A stretch of 64,000 nt of DNA, taken from contig NZ_RCHV01000002.1 of assembly GCF_003665095.1 (NCBI RefSeq), positions 2,117,501 through 2,181,500 on the forward strand. Reading direction: 5' to 3'. The notes beneath the pieces were generated by a model that was given only the letters and a program-made list of their open reading frames with translations, was not told the DNA's origin and ran no database searches. Below are positions 16,670 through 24,220 of the stretch, piece after piece; the stretch's first letter is position 1, and every line of letters begins with the position of its first letter. This stretch comes from Streptomyces sp. Z26. GTDB lineage: Bacteria > Actinomycetota > Actinomycetes > Streptomycetales > Streptomycetaceae. The position numbers and the translations under genes were made by a program.

Positions 16670-17758
16670 TCAGCCCGCGGCCGGGCGCCGCTGCTGCGCG
16701 TACATGCGGGCGATCACGTCCTCGATGTCCGGCTCCCGCAGCGACAGGTCGACCAGCGGGTGGTCCGCCGCGATCCGCGCCACGATCGGCGCCGCGCTGG
16801 CCGACGCCGGGAACGCGAGCCACTGCCGCGGCCCCTCCGTACGTACGGTCCGCGCGCCCGGTACGCCCTCGATGGGCGGCAGTTCGCGCTCCAGGTCGAC
16901 CACGAGGGTGCGTTCGCTCTCGCCCACCTCGTGCAGCCCGGCGAGCGCCCCGTCGTACATGAGACGGCCGTGGTCGATGACGATCACGCGCTCGCAGAGC
17001 TGCTCGATGTCCGTCAGGTCGTGGGTGGTGAGCAGGACGGTGGTGCCGCGTTCGGCGTTCAGGTCCCGCAGGAAGTCCCGTACCTGCGCCTTGCTGATCA
17101 CGTCGAGGCCGATCGTCGGCTCGTCCAGGTAGAGCACCTCGGGGTCGTGCAGCAGGGCCGCCGCGATGTCCGCGCGCATCCGCTGGCCGAGGGAGAGTTG
17201 GCGTACGGGTACGTCCAACAGCTCGCCCAAGTCGAGGAGTTCGACGCAGCGGTCGAGGTTCGCGCGGTAACGCTCCCCGGGGATCCGGTAGATGCGGCGC
17301 ACCAGCGCGTACGAGTCGCGCAGCGGCAGGTCCCACCAGAGCGTCGTGCGCTGCCCGAAGACGACCCCGATGCGGCGCGTCAGCCGCGTACGCTCCCGGG
17401 CCGGGTCGATCCCCGCGACCCGCAGACGGCCACCGCTCGGGGTGAGGATGCCGGTGAGCATCTTGATGGTGGTCGACTTGCCGGCGCCGTTGGGGCCGAT
17501 GAAGCCGACCATCTCGCCGCGCGCCACGGTGAAGTCGATGCCGTCGACCGCCCGCACCTCGCGGCGTTCGCGCCGCAGCACGCCCGTACGGCGGCGCACC
17601 TGGAAGACCTTCTCCAGCCCGACCGCCTCGACGCACACCTCCGCGCCGCCGCCCGTCGGCCCGTACGTCTCCCGGCCCGTCTCCCGGCCGGCGCCGACGC
17701 CCGTCCCGCCGCCCGTCGCGTCGCCGTCCGTACGGCTCTCCGCGCCCGACTCGCCCAT
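16670..17758 (-). CDS. ABC transporter ATP-binding protein (ABC-2 exporter type)
   Basis: A 362-residue ATPase that powers the two permeases encoded just upstream. A variable, Gly-rich N-terminal 40 residues precede the nucleotide-binding domain. Walker A is GPNGAGKST (88-96), the signature is LSLGQRMR, and Walker B is VLYLDEPTIGLD. A C-terminal extension (from about 285) is typical of drug-resistance-type ATPases such as DrrA and of the ABC proteins paired with DUF990-type permeases. It starts 43 nt after the permease stop. Substrate unknown. Confidence 0.92.
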   Translation of the reverse strand: MGESGAESRTDGDATGGGTGVGAGRETGRETYGPTGGGAEVCVEAVGLEKVFQVRRRTGVLRRERREVRAVDGIDFTVARGEMVGFIGPNGAGKSTTIKMLTGILTPSGGRLRVAGIDPARERTRLTRRIGVVFGQRTTLWWDLPLRDSYALVRRIYRIPGERYRANLDRCVELLDLGELLDVPVRQLSLGQRMRADIAAALLHDPEVLYLDEPTIGLDVISKAQVRDFLRDLNAERGTTVLLTTHDLTDIEQLCERVIVIDHGRLMYDGALAGLHEVGESERTLVVDLERELPPIEGVPGARTVRTEGPRQWLAFPASASAAPIVARIAADHPLVDLSLREPDIEDVIARMYAQQRRPAAG

Positions 17759-17801
17759 CCCGTACCCCTGTTCGGCGTTCCGCTGTTCCGGTTTCCTTCG
17801 T

Positions 17802-18686
17802 TCAACTGCCCGTGCTCTGGTAGCCGCGCAGCCCCGCGCGCCACACCAGCCCCGCCACCACGCAGCACAGCGCGGCCACCGCCGGGGACGCGAAGTCCAC
17901 CCAGCCCGGCAGCCGCAGCGGGTCGTCGTGGCCGAGGACGTGCAGCGCGGGCAGCCAGTTCACGAACGCCAGCGGCACCACGAACGTCACCCCGCGCAGC
18001 AGCTCCCGCGCGAAGACCGTCGGCGGGTACTGGAGCATCGTCGTACCGCCGTACGTGAACGAGTTCTGCACCTCCGCCGCGTCCTGCGCCCAGAACTGGA
18101 ACGCGCCACCGAGCACGTACACCGCCCCGAAGATCGCCGCGCCGCTCACCACCATCACCGGCACCAGCAGCAGCCGCCCCGGCGTCCAGTCGAGGTCCAG
18201 CGCCGTCACCGACCAGCCCAGCAGCAGCACCGCCTGGAGCAGCCGCCCCACCCGGCGCAGCGCGAACCGGTCCGCGGCCACCTGCGCGAGCACCGGCACC
18301 GGGCGGACGAGGAGGGTGTCGACCGTGCCGTCGCGCACCCGCGAGCCGATCCGGTCGAACGAGCCCAGCAGCAGGTCCGCCAGGCCGAACGCCGCGCTGG
18401 ACGTGGCGTACAGGAACGCCACCTCCGGCAGCGTGAACCCGCCCAACTCGTCGATGTGCGTGAACATGATGACGATCGCGAGGAAGTCCAGCAGCGTCGT
18501 CACCAGGTTCCCGACGACCATCAGCACGAACGACGTGCGGTACGCCATCGTGGAACGCACCCACATCGCGGCGATGAACCCGTACGCGCGCACGCCCCAG
18601 CGGGCCCGTACGACCGCCTCCCGCACCGCCCGTACCGCGCGCGCGTCCCGCACGCCCGGCGCCGCCGCCCGTTCCGCCTCAGCCAC
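17802..18686 (-). CDS. ABC-2 family permease (second subunit)
   Basis: A 294-residue membrane protein with six predicted helices. It belongs to the ABC-2 group found as permease pairs with a single ATPase, formerly DUF990. The first helix follows a basic, Arg-rich stretch (VRARWGVRAYGFIAAMW). Its start overlaps the end of the other permease gene by 8 bp (ATG at 18686; upstream stop at 18679-18681), so the two are translationally coupled. The pair presumably forms a heterodimeric channel exporting an unidentified molecule. Confidence 0.85.
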   Translation of the reverse strand: MAEAERAAAPGVRDARAVRAVREAVVRARWGVRAYGFIAAMWVRSTMAYRTSFVLMVVGNLVTTLLDFLAIVIMFTHIDELGGFTLPEVAFLYATSSAAFGLADLLLGSFDRIGSRVRDGTVDTLLVRPVPVLAQVAADRFALRRVGRLLQAVLLLGWSVTALDLDWTPGRLLLVPVMVVSGAAIFGAVYVLGGAFQFWAQDAAEVQNSFTYGGTTMLQYPPTVFARELLRGVTFVVPLAFVNWLPALHVLGHDDPLRLPGWVDFASPAVAALCCVVAGLVWRAGLRGYQSTGS

Positions 18687-19491
18687 CCTGGACCACCACC
18701 TTCGTCGTCGCCGCGGACTGGAGCGCCCGCCCGGCCGCCAGCAGCACCAGCGCCCAGCACGCCTGGAAGCCGAACGCGCCCGCCAGTCCGGCCGCTCCGC
18801 TCCGCTCCTCCAGCAGCACGTCCGCGGGCACCTGGAGCATCGCCGCCCAGGGCAGCTGCCGTACGACCTCGCCGAACGCGCCGGGGAAGACGTTCAGCGG
18901 CAGCAGCATCCCGGAGAAGAACGTGCTGAGCAGCGTCCCGAGCGTGCTCAGCCCCGACCCGTCGAGCAGCCAGAACGCGCTCAGCGCCAGCAGGTAGCGG
19001 AAGGCGAAGCTCACGACGACCGCGAGCCACGTGGACAGCAGGAACGCCAGCCAGGTCAACGGCGAGGAGGGCAGGGCCAGTTCGAAGGCGAACGCGCCGA
19101 CGGCCATCGGCACCACGCCCCGCCCCAGCAGGTGGAACGCCGCCCGCCCGCAGTCGGCCGCCAGCCACCACAGCTGGAGGTCCACCGGCCGGTACAGGTC
19201 GACGGCCACGTCACCGGTACGGATGCGCTCCTGGATCTCGTCCTGCGCGCCGCCGCCGATCAGCGCCACCGCCGCGAGCAGCGCCTGCCCGGTCCACACG
19301 AACGTGAGGGCCTGCGCCTGGTCGTAGCCGCCGAGCTGGGGCCGGGAGGTCCACAGGGCGGTGTAGGTGTAGGCGACGATGAAGCCGAAGACCGTGTTGG
19401 TGAACACTCCCGCCGCGGTGGCGACACGGTACGTGGCGTACCTGCGGAAGCTGCTGCCCGCGACGGTGAAATAGAGTCGCGCGCGACGCAT
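18679..19491 (-). CDS. ABC-2 family permease (first subunit)
   Basis: A 270-residue membrane protein with six hydrophobic segments, first gene of the three-gene ABC exporter. It begins with a short basic segment (MRRARLYFTVAGSSFRRYATYR) followed by the first helix. It overlaps the second permease by 8 bp. The upstream 19492-19753 region is the divergent promoter space shared with the PBP gene; no clear promoter was recognised. Confidence 0.85.
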   Translation of the reverse strand: MRRARLYFTVAGSSFRRYATYRVATAAGVFTNTVFGFIVAYTYTALWTSRPQLGGYDQAQALTFVWTGQALLAAVALIGGGAQDEIQERIRTGDVAVDLYRPVDLQLWWLAADCGRAAFHLLGRGVVPMAVGAFAFELALPSSPLTWLAFLLSTWLAVVVSFAFRYLLALSAFWLLDGSGLSTLGTLLSTFFSGMLLPLNVFPGAFGEVVRQLPWAAMLQVPADVLLEERSGAAGLAGAFGFQACWALVLLAAGRALQSAATTKVVVQGG

Positions 19492-19753
19492 CCTTTTCCG
19501 CTCCTTCTCCGTCTATTGAGTAGCACCTCCGTGCGCAGCCGCGGCTGACGCCAAGCGCGTGACCCTAGCCGAACGGGTTCGTGGACGGCCAAGGGTTTTC
19601 GCACCCCGTACACCGAGCACCTGGTGTCCTACGGCACGCCACAGGTGGGTCACGGGTGCCGCCGATGGCGGGTGGTCGGGACGGATGATGCGACAGTGGG
19701 TCACGGGGCGTCGACACGCATCGCCCGGCCCTGGACGAGGAGCGCCTGCATAC

Positions 19754-22096
19754 ATGAGTGACGTGCCGAACGACATGGCGGAGGGCCGTGCCGAGAGCCA
19801 CGGACCGGGCCCGGACACCCCCGGACCGGCCGCACCGGGGGCGCCGCGCAGAACCGGCTGGCGACGGCTGGTCCCCACCTGGCGGATCGTCGTGGGCTCC
19901 GGCCTGATGATCGTCCTCCTGCTGTCCGGCGGGCTGGTCGCGGGCTACCTCCTCGTCGACATCCCGGCCCCGAACCAGTCGGCGGCCGCCCAGAACAACG
20001 TGTACCTCTACTCCGACGGCACGCAGATCGCGCGCGACGGGGAGATCAACCGGGAGAACGTCACCCTCTCCCAGATCCCCAAGCGCACCCAGCGCGCCGT
20101 CCTCGCGGCCGAGGACCGGAACTTCTACAACGAGTCGGCCGTGAACCTCAAGGCCATGACCCGCGCGGGCTGGAAGATGGTCACCGGCGGCGGCAAGCAG
20201 TCGGGTTCCACGATCACCCAGCAGTACGTGAAGAACTACTACCTGACGCAGGAGCAGACGGTCACGCGGAAGGCCAAGGAGTTCTTCATCGCGTTGAAGC
20301 TGGACAACGAGGTGAGCAAGGACGAGATCCTCCTCGGGTACCTCAACAGCAGCTACTTCGGCCGGAACGCGTACGGCATCCAGGCGGCGGCGCACGCGTA
20401 CTACGGCAAGTCCGCGACGGAGCTCACCGTCCCGGAGAGCGCCTACCTCGCCGCGCTGGTCAACGCCCCCGGCGCGTACGACACCCGCGCGCACCCCGAG
20501 AACAAGGACCGCGCCCTCGCCCGCTGGAACTACGTGCTGGACGGCATGGTCGAGCAGGGCTGGCTGGACGAGGGCAGGCGGGACGCCATGAAGTTCCCCG
20601 AGCCCGGACCCATCAAGCCGCCCAACGCCCTGTCGGGGCAGCGCGGTTACCTGGTCGAGGCCGTGAAGAACTACATCGTCGACAACGGCATCGTCGACGA
20701 GCGGCGGCTCGCCTCCGGCGGTTTCCGCATCACCACGACCCTCGACCGGAAGAAGCAGGACGCGCTCGTCGAGGCCGTCGACAAGCGGCTGATGAAGCAG
20801 CTGAGCGACGACCGCAAGGTCGACAAGTTCGTCCGGGCGGGCGGCACGTCGATCGACCCGGAGACGGGCGAGGTCGTCGCGATGTACGGCGGCAAGGACT
20901 TCGTCCAGCAGTACGTGAACAACGCCACCCGCCGCGACTACCAGGTGGGTTCGACGTTCAAGCCGTTCATCTTCACCTCGGCCGTGCAGAACGACTCCAC
21001 GACGCAGAGCGGCCAGGCGATCCGCTCCCGGACGATCTACGACGGCACCAACAAGCGCCAGGTCATGAGCGACGGCCAGCCGACCGACTACGCCCCGGCC
21101 AACGAGGACGACCGCAGCTACGGCCAGATCCCCGTCACGACCGCCATGGACAAGTCCGTGAACTCGGTCTTCGCGCAGATGGGCGTCGACGTCGGCCCGC
21201 AGAAGGTCAAGGACACCGCGATCGACCTCGGCGTGCCGAAGGACACACCGAACATGCCCGCGGACGGCTCCATCGCCCTCGGCGTCGCCACCGCCTCCAC
21301 GTTGGACATGGCGGAGGCGTACGCCACGTACGCCCGGCACGGCATGCACCGCGACAGCAGCCTGGTGAAGAAGGCGACGCGGGGCGGCGAGGTCATCAAG
21401 CTGCCCGGCCGCGAGGAGAAGCGGACGGTGCCGCGCGAGGCCGCCGACTCCACCACCGCCATGCTGGAGAGCGTCGTCAAGGGCGGCACCGCCGTCGCCG
21501 CCCAGTCCGCGGGCCGTCCGGCGGCGGGCAAGACGGGCACGGCGGAGGAGGACCGGGCCGCCTGGTTCGCGGGCTACACGCCCGAACTGGCCACCGTCAT
21601 CAGCGTGATGGGCCAGAACCCGGAGGGCGGCCACGAGCCGCTGTACGGCGCCGCGGGCCTCCCCCGCATCAACGGCGGCGGCTTCCCCGCGGAGATCTGG
21701 GGCGCGTACACGGCGGACGCGCTGAAGGGCGAACCGGTCGAGGAGTTCGACCTGGAGACCGGCAGCGACGATCCCGGGCCGCCGACCGTACCGCCGGACT
21801 CCGGCGGCCAGACGGGCGACACCCCGCCCGGCGACCCGACGACCGAGCCGCCGAACACCCCGTCCGACACCCCGGAGGAGCCCAGCCCGCCGGAGGAGAC
21901 CCCGCCCACGGAGGAGCCCAGCGGACCGGGCATCCCGCCGACGGGCGGCCTGGAGGGCGGCGCGACGGACGGCTCGACCGGCGGTGACCCGGGCGGCGCG
22001 AACGGCGCCGACGGCGGGGCGAACGGCGACCCGGGCGGCGGCGCGGTCAACGGCGACCCCGGCGGCGGCACCATCCCCATGGGCCGACGCGACTGA
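19754..22096 (+). CDS. Class A penicillin-binding protein (transglycosylase/transpeptidase)
   Basis: A 780-residue bifunctional peptidoglycan synthase. A short cytoplasmic part leads to one membrane helix (about 46-68). The GT51 domain shows the catalytic Glu120 in LAAEDRNFY and the GSTITQQYVKN motif (151-161). The transpeptidase domain has SxxK at Ser400-Lys403 (GSTFKPF), SxN at Ser468-Asn470 (KSVNSV) and KTG at 593-595. The last ~130 residues are a Pro/Glu/Thr then Gly/Asp/Asn-rich tail without a recognised domain. ATG at 19754 has GAGGAGCG upstream. Transcription ends in a strong hairpin at 22131-22171. Confidence 0.95.
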   Translation: MSDVPNDMAEGRAESHGPGPDTPGPAAPGAPRRTGWRRLVPTWRIVVGSGLMIVLLLSGGLVAGYLLVDIPAPNQSAAAQNNVYLYSDGTQIARDGEINRENVTLSQIPKRTQRAVLAAEDRNFYNESAVNLKAMTRAGWKMVTGGGKQSGSTITQQYVKNYYLTQEQTVTRKAKEFFIALKLDNEVSKDEILLGYLNSSYFGRNAYGIQAAAHAYYGKSATELTVPESAYLAALVNAPGAYDTRAHPENKDRALARWNYVLDGMVEQGWLDEGRRDAMKFPEPGPIKPPNALSGQRGYLVEAVKNYIVDNGIVDERRLASGGFRITTTLDRKKQDALVEAVDKRLMKQLSDDRKVDKFVRAGGTSIDPETGEVVAMYGGKDFVQQYVNNATRRDYQVGSTFKPFIFTSAVQNDSTTQSGQAIRSRTIYDGTNKRQVMSDGQPTDYAPANEDDRSYGQIPVTTAMDKSVNSVFAQMGVDVGPQKVKDTAIDLGVPKDTPNMPADGSIALGVATASTLDMAEAYATYARHGMHRDSSLVKKATRGGEVIKLPGREEKRTVPREAADSTTAMLESVVKGGTAVAAQSAGRPAAGKTGTAEEDRAAWFAGYTPELATVISVMGQNPEGGHEPLYGAAGLPRINGGGFPAEIWGAYTADALKGEPVEEFDLETGSDDPGPPTVPPDSGGQTGDTPPGDPTTEPPNTPSDTPEEPSPPEETPPTEEPSGPGIPPTGGLEGGATDGSTGGDPGGANGADGGANGDPGGGAVNGDPGGGTIPMGRRD

Positions 22097-22130
22097 CGCG
22101 GCACGGCGCACGGGCCGCACGGCACACGGA

Positions 22131-22171
22131 CGGCGCGGGGCGTTCCTCCTCCGGGAGGACGCCCCGCGCCG
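22131..22171 (+). terminator. Terminator of the PBP gene
   Basis: A GC-rich stem of about 18 bp (CGGCGCGGGGCGTTCCTCC and its complement) with a tiny loop, followed by GTCTTTGC. It lies 35 nt past the PBP stop codon and just before the riboswitch region. Confidence 0.9.
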
Positions 22172-22193
22172 TCTTTGCTAACGTCGGGAGGAA

Positions 22194-22234
22194 CCCGACG
22201 AGACGCGCCGTACCGGGACCGCAAAGACGACGCA
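22194..22234 (+). ncRNA. Guanidine-III (ykkC-III) riboswitch aptamer
   Basis: The segment CCCGACGAGACGCGCCGTACCGGG...GCAAAGACGACGC has the layout of the ykkC-III class: a CCCG arm, a conserved ACGAG element, the GCGCCGU arm, CGGG closing the first stem, and a final AAGACGnCGC arm that pairs back with GCGCCGU as a pseudoknot. It strongly resembles the structurally studied Thermobifida aptamer. The last helix has one C-A mismatch. The downstream gene is a guanidinium-exporter-type SMR protein, exactly the expected partner. Confidence 0.88.
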
Positions 22235-22262
22235 CCCCGTAAGTGATTTCTTCACGGAGGTG
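22233..22262 (+). promoter_or_regulatory. Shine-Dalgarno-sequestering hairpin of the sugE leader
   Basis: CACCCCGT (22233-22240) can pair with ACGG-A-GGTG (22254-22262), eight pairs with one bulged A, closing on a 13-nt loop. This buries the GGAGG ribosome site at 22256-22260. Its first base is also the last base of the aptamer's pseudoknot arm, so aptamer and hairpin are in contact. This suggests translational control. Confidence 0.6.
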
Positions 22263-22267
22263 CCGTC

Positions 22268-22588
22268 ATGGCCTGGTTCCTGCTCGTCGTCGCCGGTCTG
22301 CTGGAGGTCGGCTGGTCGATCGGCCTCAAGTACACCGAGGGCTTCACCCGCCTCTGGCCGAGCGCCGCGACCGTCGTGGGCTTCGCCGCCAGCATGTACC
22401 TGCTCGCGCAGGCCACCCGTACGCTGCCGATCGGCACCGCCTACGGGGTGTGGGTCGGCATCGGCGCGGCGGGCGCCGCGGTGCTCGGCATGGCCGTCCT
22501 GGGCGAACCGGCGACGGCGGCCCGGATCTTCTTCGTCTGCCTGCTGCTCGTCTCGGTGGTCGGCCTCAAGGCCTCCTCGGGCCACTGA
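22268..22588 (+). CDS. sugE: SMR family guanidinium exporter (SugE/Gdx)
   Basis: A 106-residue four-helix membrane protein of the small multidrug resistance family. The conserved Glu in the first helix is seen in AGLLEVGWSIGLKYTEGF; this GxxxxxW...KYTEGFTR signature marks the SugE/Gdx branch rather than EmrE-type drug pumps. Gdx proteins export guanidinium in exchange for protons as dual-topology dimers. The upstream guanidine-III riboswitch fully agrees with this role. It is a single gene; no paired SMR partner is present. GGAGG precedes the ATG by 7 nt. Confidence 0.93.
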   Translation: MAWFLLVVAGLLEVGWSIGLKYTEGFTRLWPSAATVVGFAASMYLLAQATRTLPIGTAYGVWVGIGAAGAAVLGMAVLGEPATAARIFFVCLLLVSVVGLKASSGH

Positions 22589-22610
22589 CCCGGCGGGGCC
22601 GCACGGCGGT

Positions 22611-22970
22611 CTACAGGTACAGGCCGGTGGAGTCCTCGGAGCCCTGGAGGCGCTCGGCGGCCACCGCGTGCAGGTCGCGTTCGCGCATCAACACGTACGC
22701 CACGCCGCGTACTTCGACCTCGGCCCGGTCCTCCGGGTCGTACAGCACCCGGTCGCCGGGCTCCACCGTGCGCACGTTCTGCCCGACCGCGACCACCTCG
22801 GCCCAGTTCAGGCGGCGGCCGACCGCGGCCGTCGCCGGGATGACGATGCCGCCCGTGGAACGGCGCTCGCCCTCCGGGATGTCCGTGCGGACCAGGACGC
22901 GGTCGTGCAGCATGCGGATGGGCAGCTTGTCGTGCTGCGGGGAGTCGGGTACGGCGTTCTGGGAACTCAC
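22611..22970 (-). CDS. GroES-like co-chaperone family protein
   Basis: A 119-residue protein with the chaperonin-10 fold signature: RMLHDRVLVRTDIPEGERRS, then TGGIVIPATA and the C-terminal GDRVLYDPEDRAEVEVRG. The typical mobile loop region is shortened. It is longer at the N terminus than canonical GroES by about 20 residues. There is no groEL gene next to it, so it is probably the extra, divergent Cpn10 paralogue of streptomycetes, not the main GroES. GTG at 22970 was chosen as the first codon that gives a full-length domain. It converges with sugE, with 22 nt between the stops. Confidence 0.8.
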   Translation of the reverse strand: MSSQNAVPDSPQHDKLPIRMLHDRVLVRTDIPEGERRSTGGIVIPATAAVGRRLNWAEVVAVGQNVRTVEPGDRVLYDPEDRAEVEVRGVAYVLMRERDLHAVAAERLQGSEDSTGLYL

Positions 22971-23079
22971 GGCACGACCGTATCCCAAGCCCCCGTACGG
23001 CACCCCGCCCGTCCGCCACATCGGCCGTACGGCGTCCGCGTCCCGCCACGACGACCGCGCCACGGCGGCCCGCGCGCGG

Positions 23080-23421
23080 TCAGCGGCGGCGGCGCCCCCG
23101 CCCGTCGTCGCGCCGCGTGGACAGCGCGACGAGGCCGCCGACGACGGCGACCGCCACCAGCGCGGCGGGGACGATCCGGTCCATGCGCGGCGCGCCGTCC
23201 TCGTCGACGAAGCGCGCGCGTACGTTCTCCACCTGGCGGTTGGCCGCGACGTACACGCGTCCCGCCGTACGGTCCACCGTGGCGGCCGCCTGCGCCTTGG
23301 CGTCGCCGACGATCGTCTTCGGGTGCACGCGTACGGCGATCTCGTCCAGCACGACGGCGAGATCCTGCCGCCTGCTGGCGATGTCCGCCTCGATGTCCGC
23401 GGGGGTCCTGGCGTCCGACAC
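23080..23421 (-). CDS. DUF3618 family membrane-associated protein
   Basis: A 113-residue protein. The N terminus (ARTPADIEADIASRRQDLA) and the following helical part fit the DUF3618 family. One hydrophobic segment near residues 85-102 (IVPAALVAVAVVGGLVAL) is followed by an Arg/Asp-rich tail. Function unknown; such proteins are often near phage-holin-like or envelope stress genes. GTG at 23421 has GGAGG upstream with good spacing. Confidence 0.75.
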   Translation of the reverse strand: MSDARTPADIEADIASRRQDLAVVLDEIAVRVHPKTIVGDAKAQAAATVDRTAGRVYVAANRQVENVRARFVDEDGAPRMDRIVPAALVAVAVVGGLVALSTRRDDGRGRRRR

Positions 23422-23647
23422 CGTGCCGCCTCCGTCACTGCTCGTGGGACTCGGCCCGTTCCGGGCGGTTCCGGCCGGGTTCCGTACTGTACTGACACTG
23501 TTCTGACCGGACGACAGTCTGTCAGTTGGGACACGGCCGCGCCCCGCGGCACCCCCGAACGGGGACCTCGCTACGCTCGACACCCCCGGCCGCGGCGCCC
23601 CCGGGCGTACGGCCGCACCTCCGCGCGAACCCCTTCGAGGAGCACCG

Positions 23648-24115
23648 ATGAGCGAGCGACTCCAGCCCGGCGACACCGCCCCCGCCTTCACCCTGCCCGA
23701 CGCCGACGGCAAGGACGTCTCCCTGGCGGACCACGCCGGGCGCAAGGTCATCGTCTACTTCTACCCGGCCGCGCTGACCCCCGGCTGCACCAAGCAGGCG
23801 TGCGACTTCACGGACAACCTGGACGTCCTGGCGGCGGCCGGTTACGACGTCATCGGGGTCTCCCCCGACAAGCCGGAGAAGCTGGCGAAGTTCCGCGAGA
23901 AGGAGGACCTGCGGGTCACGCTCGTCGGGGACCCCTCGAAGGAGACGCTGGAGGCGTACGGCGCGTACGGCGAGAAGAAGCTGTACGGCAAGACGGTGAC
24001 CGGCGTCATCCGCTCCACCGTCGTCGTCGGCGCGGACGGGAAGGTCGAGCGGGCGCTCTACAACGTGCGGGCCACCGGGCACGTCGCGAAGCTCCTCAAG
24101 GACCTGGAGGTCTGA
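23648..24115 (+). CDS. bcp: Thioredoxin-dependent thiol peroxidase (Bcp/PrxQ)
   Basis: A 155-residue peroxiredoxin that reduces hydroperoxides. The peroxidatic Cys47 lies in LTPGCTKQACDF and the resolving Cys52 is five residues on, as in the PrxQ helix-type enzymes. Family features FTLPDADG, YFYP and GVSPD are all present. The length is normal and the protein should be cytoplasmic. GAGGAGCACCG provides the ribosome site. It stands divergent from the DUF3618 gene. Confidence 0.95.
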   Translation: MSERLQPGDTAPAFTLPDADGKDVSLADHAGRKVIVYFYPAALTPGCTKQACDFTDNLDVLAAAGYDVIGVSPDKPEKLAKFREKEDLRVTLVGDPSKETLEAYGAYGEKKLYGKTVTGVIRSTVVVGADGKVERALYNVRATGHVAKLLKDLEV

Positions 24116-24220
24116 GCCGGGCGGGCCGGGCCGGGGCGGCGGGCGTACGCGGGGTACGCGGGGTCACCCGGCGGGCGCCGTCGGCGGATTGAGCCGCGTG
24201 ATCCGCGGTACCCATCCCGC

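Noticed and set aside
16670-19491. Antibiotic biosynthesis cluster centred on the ABC exporter.
   Set aside because: Flanking genes are an esterase and a PBP; no biosynthetic enzymes are present.
22611-22970. Main GroES of the cell.
   Set aside because: No groEL is adjacent, the N terminus is extended, and the mobile loop is altered; more likely a paralogue.
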